This document shows positions 11,611-22,143 of a stretch of 64,000 bases of DNA, piece by piece. Position 1 is the stretch's first letter; the number at the start of each line of letters is the position of its first letter. The position numbers were made by a program, and so were the translations under genes. The DNA lies in assembly GCA_016617785.1 (NCBI GenBank), contig JADILM010000006.1:1-64000 (forward strand). Direction: 5' to 3'. The notes beneath the pieces were generated by a model. It had not been told where the DNA came from. It ran no database searches and worked only from the letters and a program-made list of their open reading frames with translations. The stretch is from Sporobolomyces roseus (Eukaryota; Basidiomycota; Microbotryomycetes; Sporidiobolales; Sporidiobolaceae).

Positions 11611-12088
11611 AGTAAAGGGAGGCTAGGCAGTGAGCTAGGAAGAGGCAGAAGCTTGTAGTCTATACACAGGAATCGCTGAAGTTGTCTCCGTTGTCTTCGC
11701 TTCCCGTATTCTCTCCCTTCGCTTTGGTACTGCTTCTGCTGAGCTCTCCGAAGCTCCTACAAACCATCAAGACCACTGCTTCGCCGAGAGCGCGAGGAAT
11801 TGGGAGTACTCATGCTTTCACCGCATTCTCTTCGCTTCGAACTGACTTCGTTGCGCTTTCGACTTGCTTCTCTCAAGCTTTTGCCTGCCCTCGGCTTCTT
11901 TCTGACTGTCCTCTCTGCTTTGATAGAGGGGATCTTCTTCAGCTCCCGACTCCCCGGCGTCCTCAACAGCTCGAGAGTGAACGGTTTTGAAGGAAAAGCT
12001 GACTTTCACGTTCTCGAATCTGCACTCGGCAGAAGACCCTTTGTTTCACCCGCTTCGACACTTCTCGGGAATACTACACTGGTCTAGC
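11611..12088. other. Intergenic or unrecognised coding sequence
   Basis: Two long plus-strand frames overlap (from 11,682 and from 11,800, the latter ending at 12,087). Neither has a domain or a convincing start. This region lies downstream of the minus-strand T1 gene and convergent with it. Confidence 0.35.
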
Positions 12089-13401
12089 TCACTCGCTCCC
12101 AACGATTTTCCTGGCAAGCAATTCTCTCCGATGAATCTTTGAAAGACTGCTCAACTGCGAGACTTTCACCTGGGATAACGGGAAGCAAGGCGATCTCTGA
12201 GTCAGTACTAAAGAGTAGAAGAGAGAACGAAAGGTTTGACTCACATCGGAGGGAGAAGCTAGATTCGACGGAACTTTCCAAGATTTGACTCGAGCCAAAA
12301 CATTCCCGACAGAGAAGAGAGGAGTCAAAGTTGGCAGGAGAGCTTGATATTTCTAGTCAGAACGGAAAGATAGAGCGATCAGCGAGGACTCGCAAAGGCA
12401 GAGAATGAAAGAGGACTTTACGGGATTCCTCGATAACAACTCCAATCGTTTCAGTTCGAGCTTGACTTGGATCCATCTCTTCCTCGGGTCAGTCGATTGC
12501 TTGAGGTAGTAGAGGAGAGTGACTTCGAGATCTTGAGACCAATCGAACAACGCTTCAGACCGAGCAACTTCCTCCTCCGACAAGAATCGATCGGGATTCC
12601 GCTCTGCTTGATCGGTACGGTAACGGCTGACCATCGAGAGAAGATGAGAGACGAGCGATCGGACCTCAGCTTCTCGCCAGAGCGGTTTCGTCTGTCTCAA
12701 ACAAGAATGAGCGAGGTTAGGGAGAGAAAGAGAAAAGGTAGACGAACAGCGTAAAGTTTGCGAGGTTGGTATTGAAGCTTGACATTGCGCTTGTATCGAA
12801 GGAAGCGACATTCAGTAAGCTAGAAGAATGGCGCATCAGTTGCGGTAAAAGACGAGAAAAAGCAGGGAAACCTCCTTACCTTTTCCCCTCTCTCCACAGC
12901 GTCTTCGGCCGCTCGCAATTCTCCCTTGATCAATTCGAGCGCGTAGTCGGTCTTGCTTGATTCCCTGTACAAATCCAGCCACTTGTCTCTCCAATTCAAC
13001 AAAACTGTATCGCTCTTCCCCTTCTTCTCCGACAATTTCTCAATAATTCCGTCGATGTAATGCCTCAACTCTTCAGCTCGTCTTCTGTCGTTGTTCAGCT
13101 CCTCTTCCACATGCTCCAGTGCTGCGTCTTCTTCCTCATGGAGTACGAACTGGTCCAAGGCAGAGTAGGGGAGAAGAAAGTCGATGGAATCAGATCGCGG
13201 TCGTGAAGGTGAGAGGGATAGACCTGCTGTGCGAGGCGAGGGATTGAATTGGCTCGCGATGTGGGATGAGAGTTGGTTTGCTGGCGGTAAGAGAGGCTTT
13301 TCTAGGAGATCTGACGTTGAAGAAGCTGGTGATTCTAGGATCGGGGTGAGAGGAGGAGGATGGGCGCGACGACATCCAGGACGAAATCTGTTTCGACGCA
13401 T
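12089..13401 (-). CDS. T1, member of an unrecognised tandem protein family
   Basis: Exons 13401-12880, 12819-12748, 12691-12422, 12352-12245 and 12169-12089, all phase 0, give 350 aa. The start at 13,401 (MRRNRFRPGCRR) matches the starts of the two neighbouring paralogues. Exon 1 ends with a charged helix carrying NWRDKWLDLYRESSKTDYA and AAEDAVERGEK. Exon 2 is exactly 24 codons with YKRNVKLQYQPRKLYA. Exon 3 is 90 codons with WREAEV and LELKRLELL. Exon 4 has LFSVGNVLARVKSWKVP. No signal peptide or membrane span is seen. The protein looks mostly alpha-helical and highly charged. I do not recognise a domain. It is the only member with all five exons and an undisturbed frame of full length, so it is probably functional. 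Confidence 0.75.
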
Positions 13402-13469
13402 GATAGACGGGGGAAAGGTGAAGAAGAAGGAGGAAGGAAAAGGAGAGGGAGAAGTTGGGCGGAATAGGA

Positions 13470-13490
13470 GAGTTCGGAAAGTCCTCGGAC
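13470..13490 (-). promoter_or_regulatory. Conserved upstream element of T1
   Basis: On the minus strand these 21 bases begin GTCCGAGGACTTTCCG and match the element before T2 at 19 of 21 positions. The core TCCGAGG starts its 3' end 79 bases upstream of the T1 start codon. A related core precedes T3. This could be a transcription-factor site, a core promoter element or paralogy left from the duplication. Confidence 0.5.
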
Positions 13491-13727
13491 TGACGACGTC
13501 AACGATTCGGCGAGATAACGGATGTAGCAGTACAGATCTAGCATGTTTCGTACTGCCTAATTCCGTTAGTGAGGTCCATCGATGCAGTTCCTCCTCCAAT
13601 AGGATCGCTTCGTCGAATTTGTGGAAAGACCTCAGAACTTGTGAGCTGCTCACCTATTCTCCGAAAGCGAAAGGATCAGCTCAGTAACGCACGCTCAGCC
13701 GACAGTGAAAGTGAGAGCAAGAACGCA

Positions 13728-14884
13728 CTAGAGAAGAAGAGAGACGGTTTCGAATTCCCACAACTTGACTCGAGCCAAAACGTTGTTGACTGCGAAAAGA
13801 GGAGTCGACGTTGGATCGAGGGCATGATTCTGCTGTAGAGAACGCTCGAGGACAGGTCAGTCAAACTCTGGAAGGAATGAGCCAAATGAGAAAGGGTAAC
13901 TGACTTCATCTTGCAAGATCAACTCCAATCGCTCCAATTCGAGCTTGATTCCGACCCATCTCGTTCTCGTCTTCTCATCCATCTTGAGATACTGGAAGAG
14001 TGCGATCTTGAGCTTCTGGAACCAATTCAACATCTTGTCCGTTCGAGCGGTTTCTTCAGAGCGGGAGTGAGATTCAGAATTGAGCATTCTCTGGCGATGG
14101 TGAAAGCGAGTGAACTTCTTGAGGAGTCGACTGAGCAGATATTCGATCTCAGCTTCTTGCCACTTCGTCTTCGTCTGCGTAAGGTAGCGTCAATACGAGC
14201 GAGAAACGAAGAAAAGAATAGAGCACGAACAGCGTGAACTTTTCGCGGTCGATAATCAAGCTTGATGCAGCGCTTGAATCGTGGAGGTCGACGTTCGGTA
14301 AGCTATCGAAGACGAATATCGATCAGTACCGCTTCGAGAGAACGAGTAGCGAACTTCGAGCTTACCTTTTCACCTCTTCTCACAGCTTGTTCAGCCGGTC
14401 TCACCTGACGCTTGATCACCTCTATAGCGTAGTCTGTCTGACTCGATTTTCTCAACACATCGATCCATTCCTCTCTCCAATCAATCAATAATTAATCTCC
14501 CCTCTTTTCCGGCGCTGCATCAACGATCCCCTGAAGATACGTCTTCAATTCTTCGATTCTTCTCACCTTCCCAAAGAATTGTAGTTCCCACTCGACTGTT
14601 TCACTCGCTGCTCGTTTCTTGGCTTGAAGGACGCGTTTGTCGGAATCAGAGTAAGGCAGAAGTTCCTTCGAATTCGATTGAAGTCGAGGCTGCGAGGAGG
14701 GGAGTTGATGATGATGAGTGGAGGCCGTAGGTTGAAGCAAAGCGGAAGCTGAGGATGAGTCCGGCCGCGGTAAGAGAGTCGAAATCAGGAGATTTGTTGT
14801 AGAAGTGGGTGACTCTGATATAGATGCGAGAGTGGAAGGAGCGGCACAATGTCGGCTAACAGGTCGGAATCGTCGTCTAGGCAT
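13728..14884 (-). pseudogene. T2, middle copy of the tandem family, interrupted by a stop codon
   Basis: Homologous exons are 14884-14366, 14302-14231, 14174-13905 and 13829-13728. Exons 2 and 3 have the same lengths as in T1 (24 and 90 codons), with FKRCIKLDYRPRKVHA and KLELERLELI. Inside exon 1, at 14,494-14,492, an in-frame TAA follows EKRGD just before IDWREEWIDVLRKSS, a stretch homologous to NWRDKW in T1. No GT-AG intron can remove it. Exon 4 keeps LFAVNNVLARVK but runs into TAG after a diverged tail, and exon 5 is missing. The splice sites look intact, so the decay is probably recent. The alternative is a short protein of 130 aa ending at the TAA. Confidence 0.75.
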
Positions 14885-14950
14885 GTCGAGAAGGAATGGG
14901 TCAAAGGTGAAAGGTCAGAGGAGGAAAGGAGTTTTGCGTTCGAAATCGTG

Positions 14951-14971
14951 GAGTTCGGAAATCCCTCGGAC
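14951..14971 (-). promoter_or_regulatory. Conserved upstream element of T2
   Basis: Minus-strand sequence GTCCGAGGGATTTCCG and the following AACTC match the T1 element at 19 of 21 bases. It lies 77 bases (core 3' end) upstream of the T2 start codon. The spacing differs from T1 by a number not divisible by three, so this is conservation of DNA and not of an upstream reading frame. Confidence 0.5.
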
Positions 14972-15122
14972 GTGATGTCACGATGGAATCTTGTCGACGA
15001 TGCGGGCTGTAGGAAACGAGAGGAGAGAGTGGAAGGAAGAAGAGGGGAACGGGAAGCGAAAGCGATCCGAAGGGGAAAGATGCGAAAGGAGGGGGAAAGA
15101 TGAAGAGGAAAGATTGACCAGA

Positions 15123-16232
15123 TTAGTGCCATGGCGAGATGATGACCTAGTCACAAGATATGTATCAGCTCGAGTGCTCCGACACAGCGAGAGAAGAAAC
15201 GTACTTGAGGAGCAGTCAAACTCGACGGAACTTTCCACTCCTTGACTCTCTCCAGCACGTTCGCAACAGCAAAGAGAGAGCTTTGCAAAAGTACAACGAT
15301 TCTGAGCGCCTGAGAGCTCTACAGGAACTCTTCAGCTGACTGAAAGAACTCGGAAAAGAACGAAGAGAACGTACTTGATCTTTCGCAACCAATTCGAGTC
15401 GTTTCAGTTCGTACTTGACCCGAATCCAATCCCGTTTCCGATCTTGTGAGACATTCAGGTAGCAGAGGATTGCACTTGCAAGGTTTCGTTCCCAATCGAG
15501 TAGCGCTCGGAATCCATCATCTCCTTCTCGATTCGAAAGTTCACGCTGTCGGTTTCGTTCGACTTGAATATGATAGAACCTTGAGCGAATCCCATCGATC
15601 ACCGAGTACATCTCAGCTGCTTGCCATTGATAGATATCCTATGACCAAGCGTGTTAGTAGGGACAGCGAGTGCAAAGGGAAGCGAAAGAATCCTCACGGC
15701 GTAAAGTTCCCTCACTTGATATTCCCTCTTAACATTCCTCCTCAACCCAAAGTATCCACTCCTTTCCATCAACTACTACACCCAAGTTCGATCAGCTGAG
15801 CCCGATTCGAAAGTCCACTCGAAAGAATTCACTAACCTTTCCCCCCCTCTCAACTGCCCTTTCCGTCCCCTCCAGCTCTCCCAAGATCCTTTCATAAGCC
15901 CACTGAGTCCCCGTACTCCTCTCCCATACGCCCAACCACCCTTTCTCCCATCCCAACAGTACCCGATCAACTTTCTCTCCATTCCCCCAAGCTTCTTCCA
16001 ATATCCTCTCCAATCTCTTCCTCAACGCAACTCGTCGTTTCGCACCGGAGAGTAAGTCGGAAGTGACGACTTCTTCCGCTGAGAGGGCGAGTGATCGTAG
16101 TAGGCGAAGCTGCGGGCGGGTAGAGATGAGAGGAGGTGAAATGAATGATGAGAGGGGGGTGTCTTCGGGGAGTGACGGGAGGGGTGTGGTGTATGATCGA
16201 TGGCGACGAGACTGGGGTTGAAATCGCTGCAT
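15123..16232 (-). CDS. T3, member of the unrecognised tandem protein family
   Basis: Exons 16232-15837, 15772-15698, 15638-15375, 15318-15205 and 15146-15123, all phase 0, give 290 aa. It shares the family plan: MQRFQPQSRRHR start, exon 1 ending LGWEKGWLGVWERSTGTQ and TERAVERGGK, exon 2 with RNVKREYQVRELYA, exon 3 with YQWQAAEMY and YELKRLELV, exon 4 with LFAVANVLERVKEWKVP, and a very short last exon. Exon 1 is about 40 codons shorter than in T1. Identity to T1 is low apart from these motifs, so the duplication that produced it is older than the T2 damage. Function unknown. Confidence 0.72.
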
Positions 16233-16296
16233 AGTTCACAGAATGGATGGCGAAAGGGGAGGAGAAAGGAAAGGAAGAGGATTAGGGGGTCGACGG

Positions 16297-16311
16297 ACGA
16301 TCCCTCGGATG
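16297..16311 (-). promoter_or_regulatory. Upstream element of T3 (shorter match)
   Basis: The core TCCGAGGGAT at 16,309-16,300 is identical to that of T2, followed by CGTCCG where T1 and T2 have TTTCCG or TTCCGA. It is 68 bases upstream of the T3 start codon. Part of the case for a shared promoter element across the array. Confidence 0.42.
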
Positions 16312-17089
16312 CAGACGACGGACGCTGCGAATGGTCGGTGGGAGCGAGAATCTGGGGTAGAGGATGCGGAGAGTGGAGTGGATCGTGAAGAGAGCTGTCC
16401 GAGGAGAATGAAACTTGAGTCGAATTGTAAAGGATGAGGGAAATAAAGGCGGAACGATAGATAGATTGAAAGTGGCAGGGCACTTCAGTGATTGGTTGGT
16501 TCCATAGCGACAGATTGTGGGTTTCAACGGTCAATCAAGACTTGAATCAACAGCGATAGACTGGCGAAAACGCTCACGATTCATAAAGCTAATCTCCTGG
16601 GTCTAGCCGTTTCATCCGTTTCTTAATCTGCTTGATTTCCTCCCCATGCTTCATTGCCTATTGCTCGAGAAGTGCTTGAACTGGCGACCAAACTTCAACG
16701 AATCGATTCGAAACCGTTCGGATTGGCGAATTCGACGAGCGCTCTCGTTACTCTTGAGTTTGAGGCACACGAATTGCCTATTTGACCTCACTGATTGGTC
16801 TCGCACTATTCTGGTGCCTACCGAAGGACGATACGAGGCGTTGAATCGAGTTGAGAGAAAGTCGAGCCGAGAAGAGCGAGTAAGTGACGGGATCAAGCGA
16901 GACTAGTTGGAGCCGAATCTTATAGCTCCATAAAGCAGATCTGGCTGTCCCAAGCATTGATCCGGGGTTGTCGAGTTGATAGTTCTCTATCAAAAGGAAC
17001 TGTTCGCGTTTCTCCTTCTCCCCATTCCTCACGCTTCTCAACCCCGCTCTTGTTCTCTTCCAAGCTCCTCTAAACCATCAACAGGCTCA
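16312..17089. other. Divergent intergenic region between T3 and the RWD gene
   Basis: Frames on both strands are short and lack motifs. The stretch must hold the promoter of T3 to the left and that of the RWD-domain gene to the right. Nothing else is recognised. Confidence 0.5.
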
Positions 17090-18570
17090 ATGACAGGTGC
17101 GCCTTTTCTTCCCTTCTGGTCCCCGTTGATCTAGTGTTGGCTCATCATTCTTTCTTCTCCTCGATTCAGATTACGCAGAGGAACGAGCATCCGAGTTGGA
17201 AGTGCTGGAGAGTATCTTTCCTGATGAATTACAAGGTACGCTTTCGACTGGAATCGAGAGGAAAGAGCGGGAGGAACGATCTGTTGGAAGATGAGGACGA
17301 ATAATGAGCGAGGGGAGGGCAGGACAGTAGCGAACGATGGAGAGGAATATCGACGAAGGACTGGAGAGATGTGAGGTGTTCGAGCGGGAAAGGAGCGTAA
17401 GAGACGGGATCGCAGACGCTCGAAAACAGGAAAAGTATCGCGGAATCCCCCTTTCCACCCTTCTCTTTGGACCTAGCGACTCAATCCGAAGCATGTTACA
17501 GCACTCACAACGATACACAACGATTCTGGAAATCAAGGAAGCAGGCGGCTGACGAATAGCTTGTACCTTGCGAAAAACAGTGATTTCCGAAAACGAGATT
17601 TCGATTCAAGTTGAACCAGAGAACCAGAATGACAATGATCCATGTACGTGTCTCCTTTCCTCCCCGCTCCCTCGCCCTTTCACCGCTTCCCTCAGATTCC
17701 CTTACCGAAGTCACGTCGTTGATTCCCTCTTCTCCGTCTCCCTCAATCCAGATATCCTCAATCTCCTAATCACCTACACTCCAACCTACCCGGACGAACT
17801 GCCCGAAATCTCAATAGAAGTCTCTTCTGGTGACTTATCAGACGAAGAAGAAACGTTCTTATTAGACGGTTTACGAGAATCGGCCGAAGAATCCTTAGGA
17901 ATGGTTCGCTCTTTCTCTCTTTCTCCTCTTTCCCTATTCTCGCTGATGAGCTCGAGAGAGTAGGCGATGGTGTACACCTTGAGTCTGAGGCTGAGAGAGT
18001 TGATTGGAGAAATGTTTGTATTGAGGAAAGAGCGAATAGCAAGAGAAGATCAACTACGCTACGAAGCTGAAGAAGCAGTCCGTTTATCTCTCTCCTCTCA
18101 CCTCTCCCTACTCCTGCTGACTAAGAGAGAATGTGAGATAGGCACTTGCAAAGAAGAAAGAGGGAACGAAAGTTACTGCAGAGAGTTTCGCGAGGTGGAG
18201 TATGGGATTCGAGAAGGAGATGATGGAGCTCAGGAAGAAGGAGGAGATGGAGAGATTGAAGAGTTTACCGGGGAAAGAGAGGGAGGAAGCAAAGAGGTTT
18301 ATCGCTAAATTGACTGGTACGAACTCCATTCTCTTTCGAAATCTCTGAGGTGAACTTCGAGCTGATACGAAGGTAATCATGGATACAGGTCGACAGCTAT
18401 TCGAGAGTGATTCAACGCTAGCTAATTCAGATAACGTCTTTGGGGATGAAGGGGATGTGGTCGTTGATTTCTCGAAATATGAACGAAGAGAAGATCAGGA
18501 CGATGATGATGAAGAGGAGGAGGTGGAAGAGAGGTTACGGTTGGCTAATCTTAGTGATGACGAGCAATAG
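17090..18570 (+). CDS. GIR2: RWD-domain protein, RWDD1/Gir2 family
   Basis: Seven exons (17090-17096, 17170-17235, 17581-17643, 17752-17903, 17964-18077, 18142-18316, 18389-18570) encode 252 aa. The N-terminus MTDYAEERASELEVLESIF followed by PDEL is the hallmark start of RWD domains, and ITYTPTYPDELPEI is the YPD/YPxxxP core. Then comes a Glu/Arg-rich helix, GTKVTAESFARW with FEKEMMELRKK as in RWDD1, and an acidic tail. In yeast, Gir2 binds the Gcn1 translational regulator and stabilises the GTPase Rbg2; the same role is inferred here. Intron 2 is long (345 nt). The donor at 18,078 is GTCCGT. The 5' intron after only seven coding bases is certain from frame and homology. Confidence 0.88.
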
Positions 18571-18765
18571 AAGAAGTGTTCCTTGTGGATCAGCTGTTTG
18601 CGAAGACTTTGCGAGTTTCACCTGCGAGAGTCAAAGAAAAAAAAGGGCAAGTTGGGCCGAGAATCAATCTGAACTTGCTCTTCCCCCATCTCCTCACTCC
18701 TCTCCATCGCTCGACTCTACAGAAACTCGTCTACATCAACTAGCTCAACAGAGTAACACTAGATA

Positions 18766-21590
18766 ATGCGCCGTTCCTTCGCCTCTTCTTCACGAGCGAT
18801 TCGTTCCCCGGCTTCTTTCACTTGCTCTCCTTCCACCTCTTCCACTCTCGCCGCCACTCTCAGACCTACTCTACGAACCAACAAACAACAAACGAGATCC
18901 CTCGCAACTGCTAGTAAGACTGTAGAGGCTCAGTTGGCGACGTGAGTCAAATCAGAGATTCTTTTTCGCTTCCTCGATTTGCCGGCAAACAAGAAGGGGG
19001 AACGAATAGGAATCGAAAGAGACATGCAGTCAAGCTATATGGGTTATGAGGACTAAAGGGGACGTAGAGCGAGAAGGATGAGGGGGATTTCTTTAGATCG
19101 ACTTTCGAGACAAGAGTGGAGGAAATAGCTAGTCAACTCCCGAGACCCTTGCGAACTGCCGCTGACCTTTCGACTGCATCCACAGCCGACCTAAACCCGC
19201 ACCCACTTTCAACCAAGTCCCCGCATCTCAATCTGGCGCCACTCCTCCTTCCCCTCTCCAATCTGCGAAACAAAATGCCAACGACCTCGACTCTTCCTTC
19301 ATCGGTTTATCAGGAGGACAGATCTTCCACGAGATGATGTTACGACACAAAGTCGAGAAAGTGTTTGGTTACCCAGGAGGAGCAATCTTGCCCGTTTTCG
19401 ACGCCATTTACAATTCTCCCAATTTCGATTTCGTTTTACCTCGACACGAACAAGGAGCTGGACACATGGCAGAAGGTTACGCTCGAGTATCTGGTAAACC
19501 CGGTGTCGTACTCGTCACTTCGGGACCTGGAGCGACGAACGTTATCACTCCGATGCAAGATGCACTTTCAGATGGAACTCCCCTCGTCGTCTTCTGTGGT
19601 CAAGTCGCAACTTCCGCCATCGGTTCCGACGCTTTCCAAGAAGCAGACGTTATCGGTATCTCTCGATCTTGTACGAAATGGAACGTCATGGTGAAAGATA
19701 TCGCTGAATTACCTCGACGAATCAACGAAGCCTTCAAAATCGCTACTTCTGGTCGACCTGGTCCCGTTCTCGTCGATCTCCCCAAAGACGTCACTGCCGG
19801 TATTCTCCGTCAAGCTATCCCTCACCGATACACTCATCCCGAACTTGTCGAACACAACCTCCCTTCTCGTCAACGAATTCATTCGGCAACTTCCCAACTC
19901 GGAGGAGAAGCGAAACCTATCTCGGATGCAGCACTCAAACAAGCAGCTCACTTGATCGCGAATGCGAAGAGACCTGTCATTTACGCTGGACAAGGAATGT
20001 TGTCTTCTCCTGAAGGACCCGAACTTCTTCGACGACTCGCTCACGAAGGAAACATCCCCGTTACGACTACTCTTCAAGGATTAGGAGCGTTCGATGAGTT
20101 GGATGAGACGCATTCTCTTCATATGTTGGGAATGCATGGTTCGGCTTATGCCAATTTGGCTATGCAATCGGCGGATGTTATTATCGCTCTCGGTGCGAGG
20201 TTCGATGATCGTGTAACCGGTCGTGTCGATAGTGAGTTGAATCTTCCCCTCGTTCTTCTCTCTTTCTCCTCTATATCCCCCTCCTTTTCTCCGTTTCATC
20301 GATTTCGAGCTGACTCTCCTCCACTCCTCCCCAGCTTTCGCTCCCGCTGCTCGAGCTGCCGCTGCTCAAGGTCGAGGAGGAATCATTCACTTCGAAATCC
20401 AACCCAAGAACGTCAACAAAGTGATCAACGCGAACGTAGCAATTACCGGAGACGTCCTCGAATCGCTCTCCCAACTCCTTCCTCTCCTCCCTTCCCAACC
20501 CCTCGAACGAACCGAATGGTTCTCCAAGATCAAACAATGGAAATCCGATTACCCATTCACGTACCTTCCCTCCGACCCAAAGAAAGGAGAATTGATGAAA
20601 CCTCAAGAAGTTATCGAAGCTCTCAACGATTGGTGTGAGAATCACGGGAAGGAGAAAGTTATCGTTTCAACTGGTGTTGGACAACATCAGATGTGGGCAG
20701 CTCAACATTACAGGTGGAGACATCCTAGAACTTGGGTTTCATCTGGTGGACTAGGAGTAAGTCTCCCTTCTTTCTCTCTTCTTCTCTTCCTCGATTCGAA
20801 ACTAATGAATTCGAGTGTAGACTATGGGTTACGGATTACCTTCTGCTATCGGAGCGAAAGTAGCTGCACCCGAAAAGATCGTCGTCGATGTCGATGGAGA
20901 CGCTTCCTTCTCCATGACCGCTATGGAACTCGCTACTGCTTCTCAATACAACATTGGTGTCAAGGTTCTCGTATTGAACAACGAGTTCCAAGGAATGGTT
21001 CTTCAATGGCAAGGTACGCATTTCTCTTCCTCCTTTCTTTTTCCCTTTCTTTCCTCCCTTCTCGCTCTTTCCTGGTTCTCTCACTGACGACAAGGGTCCC
21101 CTCGTATAGATCTCTTCTATGAGAAACGTTACGCCCATACGGAAATGACGAATCCCGATTTCGTCGCACTTGCGAAAGCGATGAGGGTTCACGCTATCCG
21201 ATGTGACTCGCTCGATGAGCTACCGGCAAAGATGAAGGAGTTCATGGAGTACGACAACAACAAGCCCGTTCTCTTCGAAGCGAGAATCGTCAAGACCGAA
21301 CACGTGAGTTTTCACTTTTCCTTTCCCTTTTCCTTATTTTCTCTCGTCGCTTTCTTTTCTCTTGTCCATCCTGTACATCGCTGACACGTAGCATCTCGTG
21401 GCAAAGGTCTACCCCATGGTCGCTGCTGGTAAAGCGCTTCATCAGATGACTCTTCACCCTTCTCTCGTACGTCTCGTTTTGGTTTTCGAGCGGAGGTTGC
21501 CCTCTCCACGACCTCTTCTCTAACTGACCCTTTCTTCCTCACTCCAACCGTCCCTGTCTACAGCAAGCTCTCGGTGACACTATCCAGTAA
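18766..21590 (+). CDS. ILV2: Acetolactate synthase, catalytic subunit, mitochondrial
   Basis: Seven exons (18766-18941, 19186-20231, 20335-20756, 20821-21013, 21110-21303, 21392-21466, 21564-21590) encode 710 aa. The enzyme condenses two pyruvates (or pyruvate and 2-ketobutyrate) in the first common step of valine, leucine and isoleucine synthesis, using ThDP, FAD and Mg. Visible signs are an Arg/Ser-rich mitochondrial presequence, YPGGAILPVFDAIY, the catalytic Glu in LPRHEQGAGHMAEGYAR, TSGPGATN, and the ThDP/Mg motif VDVDGDASF...LVLNNEFQGM. The C-terminus ends ALGDTIQ. All junctions keep frame. In this family a separate regulatory subunit gives valine feedback; it is not in the window. A 195-base gap separates it from the RWD gene. 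Confidence 0.97.
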
Positions 21591-22143
21591 TCGACCGTCA
21601 ACCCTGTTCAAAACCCGAAAATACGATACTATTTCGTACCCTCCTTTCCTTTATTTCTCTCGCATCAACCCTTCTATATCACTTTCCTCACGATCTATTT
21701 CACCTGTATTGTCTCCATTCTTTTCCGCGGGATACTTGCGTCGTTCATTCCTCTTCTTGCTGTACCCGGTTTCTCTCTCTTTCGTTCAAAAATCAATCGA
21801 GCTTCTTCACGTTGCGAACTCTGCGATCTGCAACTGCATTTCGCAGGAAGTACTGAGAACTACTATCGAGAGCTATCCCTTGAACTCCCTGTTGAGCGAA
21901 AGAATTCCAATCCTACGAAGTGTGCGAAATCTTCTTCTATTTCACTTCACTCCGCCTCTCATAACTCCTCTCCTTTAGCTCGGGCGCCATCTAGTCTCAA
22001 GATCAACACATAGCTGCCTGGCATCAATCCCGGAAGGTCTCGCTCGCTCTTCCAGCAGCTTTGCTTTTAATCAATCAACTTGATCAATCCCTCGACCCCA
22101 CAAGACTACAGCAGCTTCAAAAACTAGCTAGATCTGATGCAAG
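21591..22143. other. Intergenic: ILV2 3' region and promoter of the next gene
   Basis: Pyrimidine-rich sequence follows the ILV2 stop. One plus-strand frame (21,574-21,978) starts inside ILV2 in another frame and has no domain. Nothing further is recognised. Confidence 0.6.

Noticed and set aside
14492..14494. TAA in T2 exon 1 treated as part of an intron
   Set aside because: No GT donor and AG acceptor bracket it while keeping the frame, and both paralogues are coding on both sides of the position.
20232..20638. Long read-through of the ILV2 exon to 20,638
   Set aside because: The frame continues by chance through an intron; the conserved ILV2 sequence resumes after the acceptor at 20,334 in another frame.
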